The notes under the pieces were generated by a model, which had not been told where the DNA came from, did no database searches, and saw only the letters and a program-made list of their open reading frames with translations. A DNA stretch of 47,282 nt, taken from NCBI GenBank assembly GCA_017548765.1, contig JAFYZH010000001.1, forward strand, positions 1 through 47,282, given 5' to 3'. Made by a program: the position numbers and the translations under genes. The DNA comes from Lachnospiraceae bacterium. Lineage in GTDB: Bacteria; Bacillota; Clostridia; Lachnospirales; Lachnospiraceae. Shown piece by piece: positions 15,782 through 24,981 of the stretch (positions are counted from its first letter, which is position 1; the number at the start of each line of letters is the position of its first letter).

Positions 15782-16398
15782 AGGCTTTCCATTACCCTTT
15801 CGTAAATGCGTTCTGCCTTCGGCGCATACTCACCGAGGAGCTTCACCAGTTCACTGTCCATATCTTCCGCAACTGCGCGGTCTTTCATAAGTTTCGTATT
15901 GATCTTCACGTTCAGAGCACCGCCCTGCAACGCAGTCTTAGCAAACAATGCGGCACAGCCGACATCCGAGATGGCCAGGCGGCTTCCGATGTCTGCCAGG
16001 CGGTCCAGCAGATCGATCACTTCGCATACCGTGCGGCAGATCGTAAGGGGAACATTGCCCGCAGCCAGAAGGGCCTTCTCCATGACCTCATCGCGGTAGG
16101 CTTTCTCCTCATCCGTGTTCTTCGGTAGGCCGTAAGCCTTTGAAAGCGGCTCGAACGCCACAGCATCCTCTTCGACGAGTTCGGTGAGTTTCATGCGCAG
16201 ATCCTCGCCTTTTTCGCAGATCTCCAGCACTTCCGCTTCGACATCCGCATATTTCTTCTTTCCGATGGTCAGATAGCAGACCATGTTTCCGAGGGCAGCT
16301 CCGAGCGCGCCTGCGAGCGCGGATGCACCGCCGCCGCCGGGCACGGCTGCCTTCGAGGATAATTCATCCAAAAAACGTTCGATCGTATAGTCTCTCAT
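15778..16398 (-). CDS. cyclodeaminase/cyclohydrolase family protein (FTCD_C, FchA-like)
   Basis: A protein of 206 residues. It has the glycine-rich AVPGGGGASALAGALGAALGNMV block near residue 18, given here in abbreviated reading, followed by long helices. This is the all-helical domain of formiminotetrahydrofolate cyclodeaminase. Stand-alone versions such as FchA act as methenyltetrahydrofolate cyclohydrolase or formimino-THF cyclodeaminase in one-carbon metabolism. Which reaction applies here cannot be decided from the sequence. It lies between the diguanylate cyclase gene and pdp and overlaps pdp by 4 bp. Confidence 0.85.
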   Translation of the reverse strand: MRDYTIERFLDELSSKAAVPGGGGASALAGALGAALGNMVCYLTIGKKKYADVEAEVLEICEKGEDLRMKLTELVEEDAVAFEPLSKAYGLPKNTDEEKAYRDEVMEKALLAAGNVPLTICRTVCEVIDLLDRLADIGSRLAISDVGCAALFAKTALQGGALNVKINTKLMKDRAVAEDMDSELVKLLGEYAPKAERIYERVMESL

Positions 16399-16439
16399 AT
16401 ATCTCCTTTATCGGCCAATGATCGCCGGGCGCCGCCCGC

Positions 16440-17765
16440 TTAATTACCGACCACGACCTGATTTCTTCCGTTTTGCTTTCCGTTATACAACATGCGGTCC
16501 GCGATCTCGACGCAGGTCTCCAATCGATCGGGAGAACGATACTGCGTCAATCCCATTGTCATGGTAACGCGGAATGTTTTGAAATCGCTGGTGAACTCCG
16601 TCTGTCTGAGTTCCTCGAGCATATTGACCATGATGTCATGCATGATGTCTTTTGAAACATTGGCCGCCATCAGGAACTCTTCGCCGCCCCAGCGGCATAC
16701 AAAACCGCTGTCGCCCAAGTGTTTCTGCATGATCTGGCATGCCTTCTTCAGGACTTCGTCGCCGGTCGCGTGGCCGTAGGTATCATTGACCTTCTTAAAG
16801 AAATCCACGTCCGCCATGCCGACGCAAAGCGGGATGTTTCGTGTTTCTTCGGTATTCGCACGCGAGATCAGACGACTCAATTGTTTCTGACCTGCGCTAC
16901 GGTTCAGGATGCCGGTCAGCTGGTCATTCCGGATGAGGTTGTTTAACGCATCCCCCATCTTCGTACTATATTCGCCCAGCTCTCCGACCTCGTCGTCGCG
17001 CTTGAGCACGTGATCCGGCAGATGATGCGTGAAATCCGCCTTCGTCAGGTAATTCATGTATTTAGAGATCGAGTTGATGTCCTGCGACAATCTGCTCGTA
17101 TAACTGACGATCAGCAGGCCGAACACGATCATGAAGATCAGCGACATGAAGAAACTGCGGCCAATGTATTTCCAAAGGGACAGGTTTACCTTACGTGACG
17201 TAATGCCGACGCCGATGGCACCGAGGCACTCCTTCCCTTTCACCTGGATCGGAACATAATTCATGAAGTAATACCGGCCGCCGACATTCTGGCGGGAATC
17301 CTGATAGTTCTGACCGTTCACCAGAACCGCATTTGCGACCTTATCCGACAGATCCGGTATGTTCTTCGCTGCCTCAACGAGCACCTGACTCTGCTTAAGC
17401 TTTCCCGCGTCGGAAAACATTTCGCTCAGATCCAAAGGCTCCGCGTCGACCGTGCTGGCTACGCACTTGCGGCCGATGAACACCGAAATGTCCAAACGTG
17501 CCGTCTGGGAAATGGTCCGAAGATAATGCAGGTTCGTCGTATCGAGTTCCTGCGGATCATCGATATCCATCCAGCCATCGACCTGGACTTTGTAGATCTC
17601 CAACGAAGCTTTCGAAACGGAATACAACTGATCCCAGATGGCCCTCTCCTGTTGATCTCTTTCGGCGACCGCAAAAACCACGCCGACAACGATGGTCATA
17701 AGAACCATCGGCATCAACATGATCATTAATATTTTTTTTGTCAATTTCTTTTGCCTGGATTGCAT
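16440..17765 (-). CDS. membrane diguanylate cyclase with extracytoplasmic sensor (GGEEF)
   Basis: A protein of 441 residues. A first membrane helix (about residues 12-30) is followed by an extracytoplasmic sensor region of about 170 residues (Cache-like by position), a second helix near 206-226, a short HAMP-like linker and a GGDEF domain. The active motif is RWGGEEF (GGEEF at 360-364), and the metal-binding DVDFFKKVNDTYGHATGD segment is intact, so it should make cyclic di-GMP. No RxxD inhibitory site is seen before the motif, so product inhibition may be lacking. It lies between ackA and the cyclodeaminase gene on the same strand. Confidence 0.9.
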   Translation of the reverse strand: MQSRQKKLTKKILMIMLMPMVLMTIVVGVVFAVAERDQQERAIWDQLYSVSKASLEIYKVQVDGWMDIDDPQELDTTNLHYLRTISQTARLDISVFIGRKCVASTVDAEPLDLSEMFSDAGKLKQSQVLVEAAKNIPDLSDKVANAVLVNGQNYQDSRQNVGGRYYFMNYVPIQVKGKECLGAIGVGITSRKVNLSLWKYIGRSFFMSLIFMIVFGLLIVSYTSRLSQDINSISKYMNYLTKADFTHHLPDHVLKRDDEVGELGEYSTKMGDALNNLIRNDQLTGILNRSAGQKQLSRLISRANTEETRNIPLCVGMADVDFFKKVNDTYGHATGDEVLKKACQIMQKHLGDSGFVCRWGGEEFLMAANVSKDIMHDIMVNMLEELRQTEFTSDFKTFRVTMTMGLTQYRSPDRLETCVEIADRMLYNGKQNGRNQVVVGN

Positions 17766-17847
17766 CTTAAGAAACTCCTATGCCGGCATGCCGTAAGACT
17801 TCGGCAAGACAGCGTACGATAAACGATCGACCGAAAACGAATGCGGA

Positions 17848-19041
17848 CTAACGCTGAACCAATTCCTTCGTCTGACGAGCGATCGCCAGTTCCTCATTCG
17901 TAGGGATGAGCAGTACCTTTACCTTGGAATCGTCGGCGGAAAGGATGGTCTCCTGACCGCGAACATTATTCTTCTGCGCATCAAGTTTAACGCCGAGCAC
18001 GGAAAGATACGAACAGATGTGCTCACGTGCGGAAATATTATTTTCACCGATACCTGCGGTAAATACGATCGCGTCGACTCTGCCGAGCGCAACTGCGTAG
18101 GAACCGATGTATTTTGCTACCTGATATTCGAATACGTCCAATGCGATCTGCGCGCGATGCTCGCCTGCTTCGGCAGCTGCCGCCAGATCACGGAAGTCGC
18201 TGGATACGCCGGAAACGCCGTATACGCCGGACTTTTTGTTGAGGACGTTCATGACCTGTGCCAGATCCATGTGCTCGTGCTCAGCGATGAACTCGATGAT
18301 CGCAGGATCGATCGCACCGCTACGGGTACCCATCGCCACACCTTCAAGCGGGGTGAGGCCCATGGAAGTATCTACGGACTTACCGCCGTCGACTGCGCAG
18401 ATGGAGGAACCATTACCCAGATGGCAAACGATGATCTTCGAATCCGCAAGCGGGATGTTCAGGAACTGTGCCGCGCGCTTGCTTACGAAGCTGTGGCTGG
18501 TTCCGTGGAAACCGTAACGGCGGACCTTATATTTCTCGTAGTACTCATACGGCAGAGCGTAGAGATATGCCTTCTCCGGCATGGTCTGATGGAAAGCAGT
18601 ATCGAATACGCCGACCATCGGAGCGTTCGGCATCAGTTTCTGGCAGGAACGGATACCGATGATGTTTGCGGGATTATGCAAAGGCGCCAGGTCGTTACAC
18701 TTCTCGATCTCGGAGATAACTTCGTCGTTCAATACGACTGCGTCCGCGAACTTCTCGCCGCCATGCACGATACGATGGCCGACTGCCGAGATCTCGGCCA
18801 GGGATCCGATCACGCCGCTGACCGGGTCGGTCAATGCGCTCAGGACCAGGGATACCGCAACCGTGTGGTCCGGCATGTCGATGTTTTTATCCATAACGGG
18901 CTTCCCCTCCGGCTTGTGGACCAGATGCCCGTCGATACCGATACGCTCACAGAGACCCTTTGCGATAACTTCCTCGGTCTCCATGTCGATCAACTGATAC
19001 TTAAGTGATGAACTTCCGCAATTGATAACTAAGATCTTCAT
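17848..19041 (-). CDS. ackA: acetate kinase
   Basis: A protein of 397 residues, the standard length. It starts [17 protein letters not shown], and contains [35 protein letters not shown] and TAGIGENN, all of the ASKHA-fold acetokinase family. It converts acetyl phosphate and ADP to acetate and ATP, a main energy-yielding step in fermenting Clostridia. The frame is open 22 codons further, but the ATG at 19041 matches the family N-terminus. That ATG overlaps the queH stop codon (ATGA). No phosphotransacetylase gene is next to it, which is unusual for an ack locus. Confidence 0.95.
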   Translation of the reverse strand: MKILVINCGSSSLKYQLIDMETEEVIAKGLCERIGIDGHLVHKPEGKPVMDKNIDMPDHTVAVSLVLSALTDPVSGVIGSLAEISAVGHRIVHGGEKFADAVVLNDEVISEIEKCNDLAPLHNPANIIGIRSCQKLMPNAPMVGVFDTAFHQTMPEKAYLYALPYEYYEKYKVRRYGFHGTSHSFVSKRAAQFLNIPLADSKIIVCHLGNGSSICAVDGGKSVDTSMGLTPLEGVAMGTRSGAIDPAIIEFIAEHEHMDLAQVMNVLNKKSGVYGVSGVSSDFRDLAAAAEAGEHRAQIALDVFEYQVAKYIGSYAVALGRVDAIVFTAGIGENNISAREHICSYLSVLGVKLDAQKNNVRGQETILSADDSKVKVLLIPTNEELAIARQTKELVQR

Positions 19042-19703
19042 GTTTCCTCTTCGCTGTTTGAAACAGCCTCTCCTTTCTTCTCCTGCTCCCGTTTGGAGTA
19101 GATGCATCCGCAGTAATTCTGGCGGTACAGCGAGTAGATCGCCGACAACTCGATGGAACGCTGGTAGCCGCCCTTCTTCTTGAAATCGCTGAACAAATAG
19201 CCTACGCCGTAGGTCTCTGCCAGTTCCTTCCCGATCTCGTTGAGGACCTGCGCGTTCTTCAGCGGGCTGATGGACAGGGTGGTCGTGAAATAATCAAACC
19301 TTCCTTTCGCGGCCAATGCAGCGGCCTCGGTCAGTCGCTGGCGATAGCAACGGAAGCACCGCTCCCCGCCTTCCGGGACCTTCTCGTAACCGCGGGCGAC
19401 TTCCTCATAGAAGCGCTCCGGCTCGTACGTTCCCCGTATGACCGTGACCGGGTGTCCGGCAGGCATCTCGGAAACGAGACGAGTCAATTCGTGATACCGT
19501 TTCTCAAATTCCGCTTCGCTCTCGATGTTCGGATTGTAGTAAAACACCGTGATCTCGAAATAGCGGGACAGATATTCCAGAACATAGCTGCTGCAAGGTG
19601 CGCAACAACTGTGAAGCAAGAGCCGCGGTACGCTGCCGCCTGCTTCGATCTCCTGTAAGGTCCTGTCCAAAAGAATTTGATAGTTTACTTTCTGCGTCTG
19701 CAT
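19038..19703 (-). CDS. queH: epoxyqueuosine reductase QueH
   Basis: A protein of 221 residues from the chosen ATG; the frame is open 20 codons upstream. QueH carries out the last step of queuosine synthesis, reducing epoxyqueuosine to queuosine in tRNA with an iron-sulfur cluster and an extra metal. Diagnostic cysteines are visible in [31 protein letters not shown] and [12 protein letters not shown], together with [15 protein letters not shown]. It replaces the unrelated QueG used by many bacteria. It is coupled to ackA by an ATGA overlap. queA, the preceding enzyme of the pathway, lies 6 kb away in this window. Confidence 0.9.
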   Translation of the reverse strand: MQTQKVNYQILLDRTLQEIEAGGSVPRLLLHSCCAPCSSYVLEYLSRYFEITVFYYNPNIESEAEFEKRYHELTRLVSEMPAGHPVTVIRGTYEPERFYEEVARGYEKVPEGGERCFRCYRQRLTEAAALAAKGRFDYFTTTLSISPLKNAQVLNEIGKELAETYGVGYLFSDFKKKGGYQRSIELSAIYSLYRQNYCGCIYSKREQEKKGEAVSNSEEET

Positions 19704-19722
19704 AATGCTTTCTATTAAACCC

Positions 19723-19767
19723 GAAATACCCGACACGCATAAAGGATCATCCACAGTGCGCATCGGG
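19723..19767 (-). terminator. candidate weak terminator after the second sigma gene
   Basis: ACCCGATGCGCA and TGCGTGTCGGGT can form a 12-bp stem with two wobble pairs on the minus strand between the sigma gene and queH. The following sequence is only modestly T-rich. Confidence 0.35.
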
Positions 19768-19783
19768 TCTGTATTCGGTGTAT

Positions 19784-21001
19784 TTATTGTAAGAAATCTT
19801 TGATTCGTTTGCTGCGGACCGGATTACGGAGCTTACGCAGCGCCTTCGCTTCGATCTGACGGATACGCTCACGTGTTACATTGAACACCTGACCTACCTC
19901 CTCCAGTGTACGGGGATGTCCGTCCTCCAAGCCGAAACGGAGGATGATGACCTGACGCTCTCTTTCCTTCAGGTCGGAAAGCAACATGTCGATCTGCTCT
20001 CTGAGCATGACGGTCTCAACATTTCCCTCGGGGGTAACGGCGTTGTTATCCGCTACGAAATCACCCAGGTTGGAGTCGTCCTCCTCACCGATCGGTGTTT
20101 CGAGAGAAGCAGGTTCACGTGCGATCTGCATGATCTCGGAAACCTTCTCTTCGCTCATCTCCAATGCTTCGGCAAGCTCGGAAACGCTCGGCTCGTAGCC
20201 CAGTTCCAGTGTCAGCTTACGCTGCATCTTCGACATTTTATTGATCGTCTCGACCATGTGTACCGGTACGCGGATGGTTCTCGCCTGATCGGCAAGTGCA
20301 CGCGTTACGGACTGGCGGATCCACCAGGTCGCGTAGGTCGAAAGTTTGTAACCCTTCGAGTAGTCGAACTTCTCGACACCCTTGATGAGGCCCATGTTAC
20401 CCTCCTGGACCAGATCCAGGAAGCTCATGCCACGTCCGGTGTAACGCTTTGCAATGCTGACTACCAGACGAAGGTTTGCCTCGATCAAACGCTTCTTCGC
20501 TTCTTCCTTCTCTTCTTCGGTTCCGTTCTGCTTACGCTCCGCTAATACTTTTTCTTCTTCGTTGGTGAGCAGGGAGAACGAGCCGATCTCCTTCAGGTAC
20601 ATGCGGACGGGATCTTCGGTGCCGACACCTTCCAGCAGTTCCATGGAGTCGAGATTGATGTCTTCCACGTCGATATCGCCGTCAACATCGGAGCCGAATT
20701 CGAAATCGTCCTTGAAGTCGTCTACGAAATCATCCTTGAAGTCATCTTTGAAGTTGTCTTTGAAGTCATCCTTGAAATCATCTTTGAAATCATCCTCGGG
20801 ATAGCCGGGATCATCGCCGATGTCTCCCTGGAAAACTTCGATCTTTTTATTCTCCAGGTAGGTAATGATATAATCCATCTCGTCAGAGATATCCTGTTCC
20901 TTGAAAAAGTCCAGTACATCACTAAGTTCCAATGTACCTTTTTTCTTTTTCCCAATCTCCACGAGGCGACTGAGTTGTTCGTTTAACGCTTCTCTGTCCA
21001 T
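19784..21001 (-). CDS. rpoD: RpoD-like primary sigma factor with (DDFK)8 acidic repeat
   Basis: A protein of 405 residues. Residues 1-60 ([19 protein letters not shown] and on, abbreviated) resemble region 1.1, with [18 protein letters not shown]. An acidic segment of eight DDFK-like tetrapeptides follows (residues 70-101). Then come region 1.2 ([21 protein letters not shown]), region 2 ([36 protein letters not shown]), region 3 ([13 protein letters not shown]) and region 4 ([35 protein letters not shown]). ATG 21001 has AGAGGA upstream; the one at 21037 does not. It has a consensus promoter. A region 1.1-like N-terminus makes it the better candidate for the housekeeping factor. Confidence 0.92.
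   Translation of the reverse strand: MDREALNEQLSRLVEIGKKKKGTLELSDVLDFFKEQDISDEMDYIITYLENKKIEVFQGDIGDDPGYPEDDFKDDFKDDFKDNFKDDFKDDFVDDFKDDFEFGSDVDGDIDVEDINLDSMELLEGVGTEDPVRMYLKEIGSFSLLTNEEEKVLAERKQNGTEEEKEEAKKRLIEANLRLVVSIAKRYTGRGMSFLDLVQEGNMGLIKGVEKFDYSKGYKLSTYATWWIRQSVTRALADQARTIRVPVHMVETINKMSKMQRKLTLELGYEPSVSELAEALEMSEEKVSEIMQIAREPASLETPIGEEDDSNLGDFVADNNAVTPEGNVETVMLREQIDMLLSDLKERERQVIILRFGLEDGHPRTLEEVGQVFNVTRERIRQIEAKALRKLRNPVRSKRIKDFLQ
20699..20794 (-). repeat. 12-bp tandem repeat, eight units, encoding DDFK
   Basis: Eight in-frame 12-bp units (96 bp) encode [28 protein letters not shown] and DDFE within the sigma factor. The units differ at third positions but keep the 12-bp period. Confidence 0.9.
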
Positions 21002-21085
21002 TAAACAAATCCTCTCTTCGATATATTCGGGAAGCATTTCGCAGACACCAAAAAGGCGAAAGGAAACACTTTCACAGATTAAGTT

Positions 21086-21114
21086 ATTATAGCAAGCGGC
21101 ATTTTAAAAGTCAA
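21086..21114 (-). promoter_or_regulatory. consensus sigma-A promoter of the second sigma gene
   Basis: -35 TTGACT (21109-21114), 17-bp spacer, -10 TATAAT (21086-21091), about 85 bp before ATG 21001. Confidence 0.8.
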
Positions 21115-21131
21115 GGTTTTACACAAAAAGT

Positions 21132-22019
21132 TCAGACTAAAATATGCATTGCTTTATGTTCCACTGTAATGTCCGCGCGCGTCAGGCTTCCGGCATACTC
21201 TCCGTCCACGACCCAGTCGACTTGCTGGTCGGATAAGATCGTTACCGAAGACACCTTCGCACGGATGATCTTATCGGATTCGCTCTTTGAAAGCATGGCC
21301 CAGACGATCTCGTTATACTCTACGGGACTCTTCGGTTTGCGGATCAAAGTCATCTCGAACAAACCATCATTCAGGACGACATGTTTGCCGGCCAGATCCT
21401 TAAATCCCGCAACGCTCGACGCGTTCGAGATCATGCCGAAAAGGAACTCTCCGGACACTTCCGAGCCGTCGGAAAGCCGCACCTTCAGGCGCTTCGGCTT
21501 GATGCCGGGCAGGCTTTTGATCGCTTCGATGATGTAGGCCGAATGGCCGATCGTGTTCTTCATCTCCTGCGGCGTCGAATAAGTGACCTCGGTAAATGCT
21601 CCGAAGCATGCCACATAGACGAAGGGCTTATCATTCAGGCGTCCTACATCGACCACGAGTTCGCGGTCTTCCTTCGTGCGAGATGCCGCTCCGAGGAGCG
21701 ATTTCGGCAAATGCAGAGTGCGTGCGTAGTCGTTCGTCGATCCGGACGGGATGTAACCGAGCTTCGGCCGCTTCTCCTGCGGGATCGAAAGCAAAGCCGT
21801 GACCGCTTCGTTCAGCGTGCCGTCGCCGCCGCTGACGATGAGCCGGTCGAAATCCGTCGCCAGATGCTCGATCACCTTCGTGATGTGGCCCGCATACTGG
21901 GACGCGATCACCGTGCAGATAAAGCCGGCGCCGGTATAAAGGTTAACGATGTCCGAAAGGCGGCTCTTCATAGCGCCTTTTCCGGAGGTCGGATTATACA
22001 CGAGTAAAAGTTTCTTCAT
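21132..22019 (-). CDS. diacylglycerol kinase / lipid kinase family protein (YegS-DgkB type)
   Basis: A protein of 295 residues. It starts LLLVYNPTSGKGAMKSRL and has the nucleotide-binding VSGGDGTLNEAVTALL near residue 62 and YIPSGSTNDYARTL near 85. This is the DAGK catalytic fold, followed by a beta-rich C-terminal domain ending VEHKAMHIL. DgkB-type members phosphorylate diacylglycerol to recycle it into phospholipid synthesis; other members use other lipids or sugars. The substrate is therefore an inference. It overlaps metA by 4 bp (ATGA) and is the last gene of the long run. Confidence 0.87.
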   Translation of the reverse strand: MKKLLLVYNPTSGKGAMKSRLSDIVNLYTGAGFICTVIASQYAGHITKVIEHLATDFDRLIVSGGDGTLNEAVTALLSIPQEKRPKLGYIPSGSTNDYARTLHLPKSLLGAASRTKEDRELVVDVGRLNDKPFVYVACFGAFTEVTYSTPQEMKNTIGHSAYIIEAIKSLPGIKPKRLKVRLSDGSEVSGEFLFGMISNASSVAGFKDLAGKHVVLNDGLFEMTLIRKPKSPVEYNEIVWAMLSKSESDKIIRAKVSSVTILSDQQVDWVVDGEYAGSLTRADITVEHKAMHILV

Positions 22020-22945
22020 GCCTTGTCCTCCATTTCATCGAGATGATACGGAGTAACCTGGTATACATAGTAGTTCAGCCAGTTGCTGTAGAGCGTGTTC
22101 GCGTGGCAGCGCCAGGTCAGGATGGGCGTGATCTCACTGTTGTCATCCGCATAGTAATTCTGCGGCGGCGCGATGTTCAGGCCCTTATTGACGTCGCGCT
22201 TATACTCCATGTCGAGGGACAGGCGGTCATATTCCGGATGGCCCAGAATGAAGATCTGCTTGCCGTCGCGGCTCTTTAAGAGGTACGGCCCCGCCTCGTC
22301 GCTGACTGCGAGCAGGTCGAGATTTTCCGTCTTTTCGATCTCCTCCATGGTCACGGTGCTGTAGCGGGAATGCGGTGCATAAAATACATCGTCGAAGCTG
22401 CGGACGATCGGACTTCTGCGGTCCAAAACGCGGTGCAGGTAGATGCCGGAATATTTGCCGACTTCGACCGGTACCTTATGCAGTCCGAAGTGATAATACA
22501 GTCCGGCCAATGCTCCCCAGCAGATATGCATCGTCGAGGTCACGTGACGCTTCGACCAGTCCATGATCCGCGTCAGTTCCGGCCAATAATTGACATCCTC
22601 GAACTCGATGGTCTCCAGGGGCGCTCCGGTGATGATCATGCCGTCGAAATAGCGGTTTCTCACTTCATCAAAGGTCTTATAGAACTTATTCAAATGCATG
22701 ATGGATGTGTTTTTCGACTCATGCGTGGCCATACGAAGGAAGGTCAGTTCCAGCTGCAGCGGCGTATTCGAAAGCGCGCGCAGAAGCTGCGTCTCATAGT
22801 CCTCCTTCAAGGGCATCAGATTCAGGATGGCGATCTCCAGGGGACGGATGTCCTGGCTGGATGCACGCGTTTCATCCATGGTAAAGATATTCTCGGAATC
22901 CAATACTTCTCTGGCCGGAAGGTCATTTTGCACTTTGATGGGCAT
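22016..22945 (-). CDS. metA: homoserine O-acyltransferase MetA (predicted acetyl-CoA type)
   Basis: A protein of 309 residues. It begins MPIKVQNDLPAREVLDSENI, and has the catalytic cysteine in TMHICWGALAGLYYHFGL (Cys142), the His in ILGHPEYDR and the Glu that follows. It acylates homoserine at the start of methionine synthesis. The residue after GAPL, position 111, is Glu. In the MetA family Glu111 goes with acetyl-CoA and Gly with succinyl-CoA, so despite the usual name this should be an acetyltransferase. It lies between ligA and the lipid kinase gene. No SAM riboswitch was seen in the 21-bp gap before it. Confidence 0.93.
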   Translation of the reverse strand: MPIKVQNDLPAREVLDSENIFTMDETRASSQDIRPLEIAILNLMPLKEDYETQLLRALSNTPLQLELTFLRMATHESKNTSIMHLNKFYKTFDEVRNRYFDGMIITGAPLETIEFEDVNYWPELTRIMDWSKRHVTSTMHICWGALAGLYYHFGLHKVPVEVGKYSGIYLHRVLDRRSPIVRSFDDVFYAPHSRYSTVTMEEIEKTENLDLLAVSDEAGPYLLKSRDGKQIFILGHPEYDRLSLDMEYKRDVNKGLNIAPPQNYYADDNSEITPILTWRCHANTLYSNWLNYYVYQVTPYHLDEMEDKA

Positions 22946-22966
22946 GGCAATCTCCTAACTCCCGTT

Positions 22967-24952
22967 TCAGGCGGGACCGGCGCCCGTCTTGGCGAGCGCG
23001 AGAAACTCTTCTTCACTGATCACGGGCACGCCCAGCTGGGCCGCCTTCTTATTCTTCGAAGAAGAGGATGTTGTATCGTTGTTGATCAGATAGTCGGTAT
23101 TCGCGGAAACGCTTCCTGAAACCTTTCCGCCGAGAGACTCGATGTAATCGACCAACTGTTTGCGGTTCTCAAATGAATTGAGGGAACCGGTGATGACAAA
23201 TGTCTTTCCGCTGACCTGCGTTTGCTCTCCTGCGCTTTCTTCCACCTGCGGGAAATGCACTTCGGCTAACAGTCGCTTCAGCAGGGCGAGGTTTTCCTCG
23301 TCACTCATATAGGCACGGACGGACGCCGCCAGGACCGGACCGATGCCGGAAACGGCAGCCAGATCCTCTTCCTTTGCATCCGCGATCGCCAGCAGATCCT
23401 GACCGAACGCGCGGCACAAAACCTTCGCGTTCGCAGGGCCGATGCCTGCGATCCCGAGCCCGTATAAAAGCGCGGCCGGCGTCGTTTCACGCGCCGCCTC
23501 GATCGCCGCGGTCAGGTTATCGAACGACTTCTCGCCGATACCCTCCAGCGCGATCACGCGCTCTTTTTGCGTATCTTTTAAATGGAACAGATCGTCCGGC
23601 GTATGAAGGGCGCCGCATCCGATCAGTTTCTCGAGCGTTGCCTCCGACAGACCATCCACATTCAACGCATCCCTACTGACAAACAGGGCAAATGCTTTCA
23701 GATGTTTGATCGGACATTCCGCCGACGGGCAATACAATTCGCGCGCACTGTTCTCCTCACGGATCTGCGTTTTCGCTCCGCAGATCGGGCAGGTATCCGG
23801 GATCGGTGTCTTACCGCTGCCGGTCAGGTTCTCCGCGATCTGGGGAATGATCATGTTTGCCTTGTAGACCCGGATCGTATCGCCGATGCCGAGTTTCAGT
23901 TGCTCCACGATCGATACATTATGCACGCTGGCGCGGGTGACGGTCGTACCCTCGAGTTCCACCGGATCGAACACTGCGACCGGATTGATGCGGCCGGTAC
24001 GCGAAGGACTCCAGAAGATCTCGCGAAGCGTCGTCTCCGCAGTCTCATCCGCCCATTTGAACGCGATGGCGTTGCGGGGGAATTTCGCGGTCCTTCCCAG
24101 TGAACGCCCATATGCGATATCGTTCAAGGTAAGCACCAGACCATCCGACGGAACCGGGTTCTCCTTAATGGCGCCGGCAAAATACTTCACCTGATCCGGA
24201 ACGGTATCCGAGGTGACTTTATAATGCTCGACTACATCGAAGCCCTGCTTCGCCAGCCAGTCGAACTGGTCGGTCACCAGCGTAAACTCTTTCTCGCTTC
24301 CGTCCTCTTCGGCCGAGATCAGCGCGAAGGCATAGAAGCGCACACGGCGGGCCGCCGTTACTGCGCTGTTCAGCTGACGGACCGAGCCGGAGCAGAGGTT
24401 ACGCGGGTTTTTGTATTTCTCTTCCCCCTCGGGGAGGGAAGCATTGACCACGTCAAAATCATCATAGCGTATAACCGCCTCTCCGCGCAAGATGAGACGG
24501 CCCGAAAAAGGGATTTTTTTCGGCACATTGAGGAAAGTTTTCGCGTTCGGCGTGATGACCTCGCCGACTTCGCCGTTGCCGCGGGTCACTGCCTTCAAAA
24601 GTTCGTGGTTCTCGTAGGTCAGAACGACCGTCAGGCCATCCATCTTCCACGAGAGCACGCCCTCATGGCCGGCCAGAAAACCGGCGAGCGCGTCCACGTC
24701 CTTCGTCTTATCGAGGGACAGCATCGGTGCGGCGTGACGCTCCTTCGGCAGTTCGCTCATGACCTCGTAGCCGACCTTCACGGTCGGGCTGTCGGCGCGG
24801 ACCATTCCGGTCTTCTCTTCCAGTGCCAAAAGTTCGTCATATAAAGCGTCATACTCGTGGTTCGGCATGATCTCCGTGCCGGTCTGGTAGTATGCGCGAG
24901 ATGCTTCGTCCAGGATACGGATGAGTTCATCCATTCGTTTGATATCGTCCAT
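22967..24952 (-). CDS. ligA: NAD-dependent DNA ligase
   Basis: A protein of 661 residues. In order: the NAD-binding Ia segment (YYQTGTEIMPNHEYDALYDEL), the adenylation domain with the catalytic lysine in SWKMDGL (Lys103), the OB domain, a four-cysteine zinc finger (CPICG and CPSAEC), helix-hairpin-helix repeats (ALEGIGEKSF, GLGIAGIGPANAKVL, AVSGIGPVLAASV) and a C-terminal BRCT domain (TFVITGSLNSFENRKQLVDYI, abbreviated). It seals nicks in replication and repair. The start has GGGAGG close upstream. It follows the pseudouridine synthase gene by 29 bp. Confidence 0.95.
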   Translation of the reverse strand: MDDIKRMDELIRILDEASRAYYQTGTEIMPNHEYDALYDELLALEEKTGMVRADSPTVKVGYEVMSELPKERHAAPMLSLDKTKDVDALAGFLAGHEGVLSWKMDGLTVVLTYENHELLKAVTRGNGEVGEVITPNAKTFLNVPKKIPFSGRLILRGEAVIRYDDFDVVNASLPEGEEKYKNPRNLCSGSVRQLNSAVTAARRVRFYAFALISAEEDGSEKEFTLVTDQFDWLAKQGFDVVEHYKVTSDTVPDQVKYFAGAIKENPVPSDGLVLTLNDIAYGRSLGRTAKFPRNAIAFKWADETAETTLREIFWSPSRTGRINPVAVFDPVELEGTTVTRASVHNVSIVEQLKLGIGDTIRVYKANMIIPQIAENLTGSGKTPIPDTCPICGAKTQIREENSARELYCPSAECPIKHLKAFALFVSRDALNVDGLSEATLEKLIGCGALHTPDDLFHLKDTQKERVIALEGIGEKSFDNLTAAIEAARETTPAALLYGLGIAGIGPANAKVLCRAFGQDLLAIADAKEEDLAAVSGIGPVLAASVRAYMSDEENLALLKRLLAEVHFPQVEESAGEQTQVSGKTFVITGSLNSFENRKQLVDYIESLGGKVSGSVSANTDYLINNDTTSSSSKNKKAAQLGVPVISEEEFLALAKTGAGPA

Positions 24953-24981
24953 AGGGCCCTCCCCTGTTTAGAAACGACGGG

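Noticed and set aside
22946-22966. SAM or T-box riboswitch before metA
   Set aside because: The gap to ligA is only 21 bp, which leaves no room for an aptamer.
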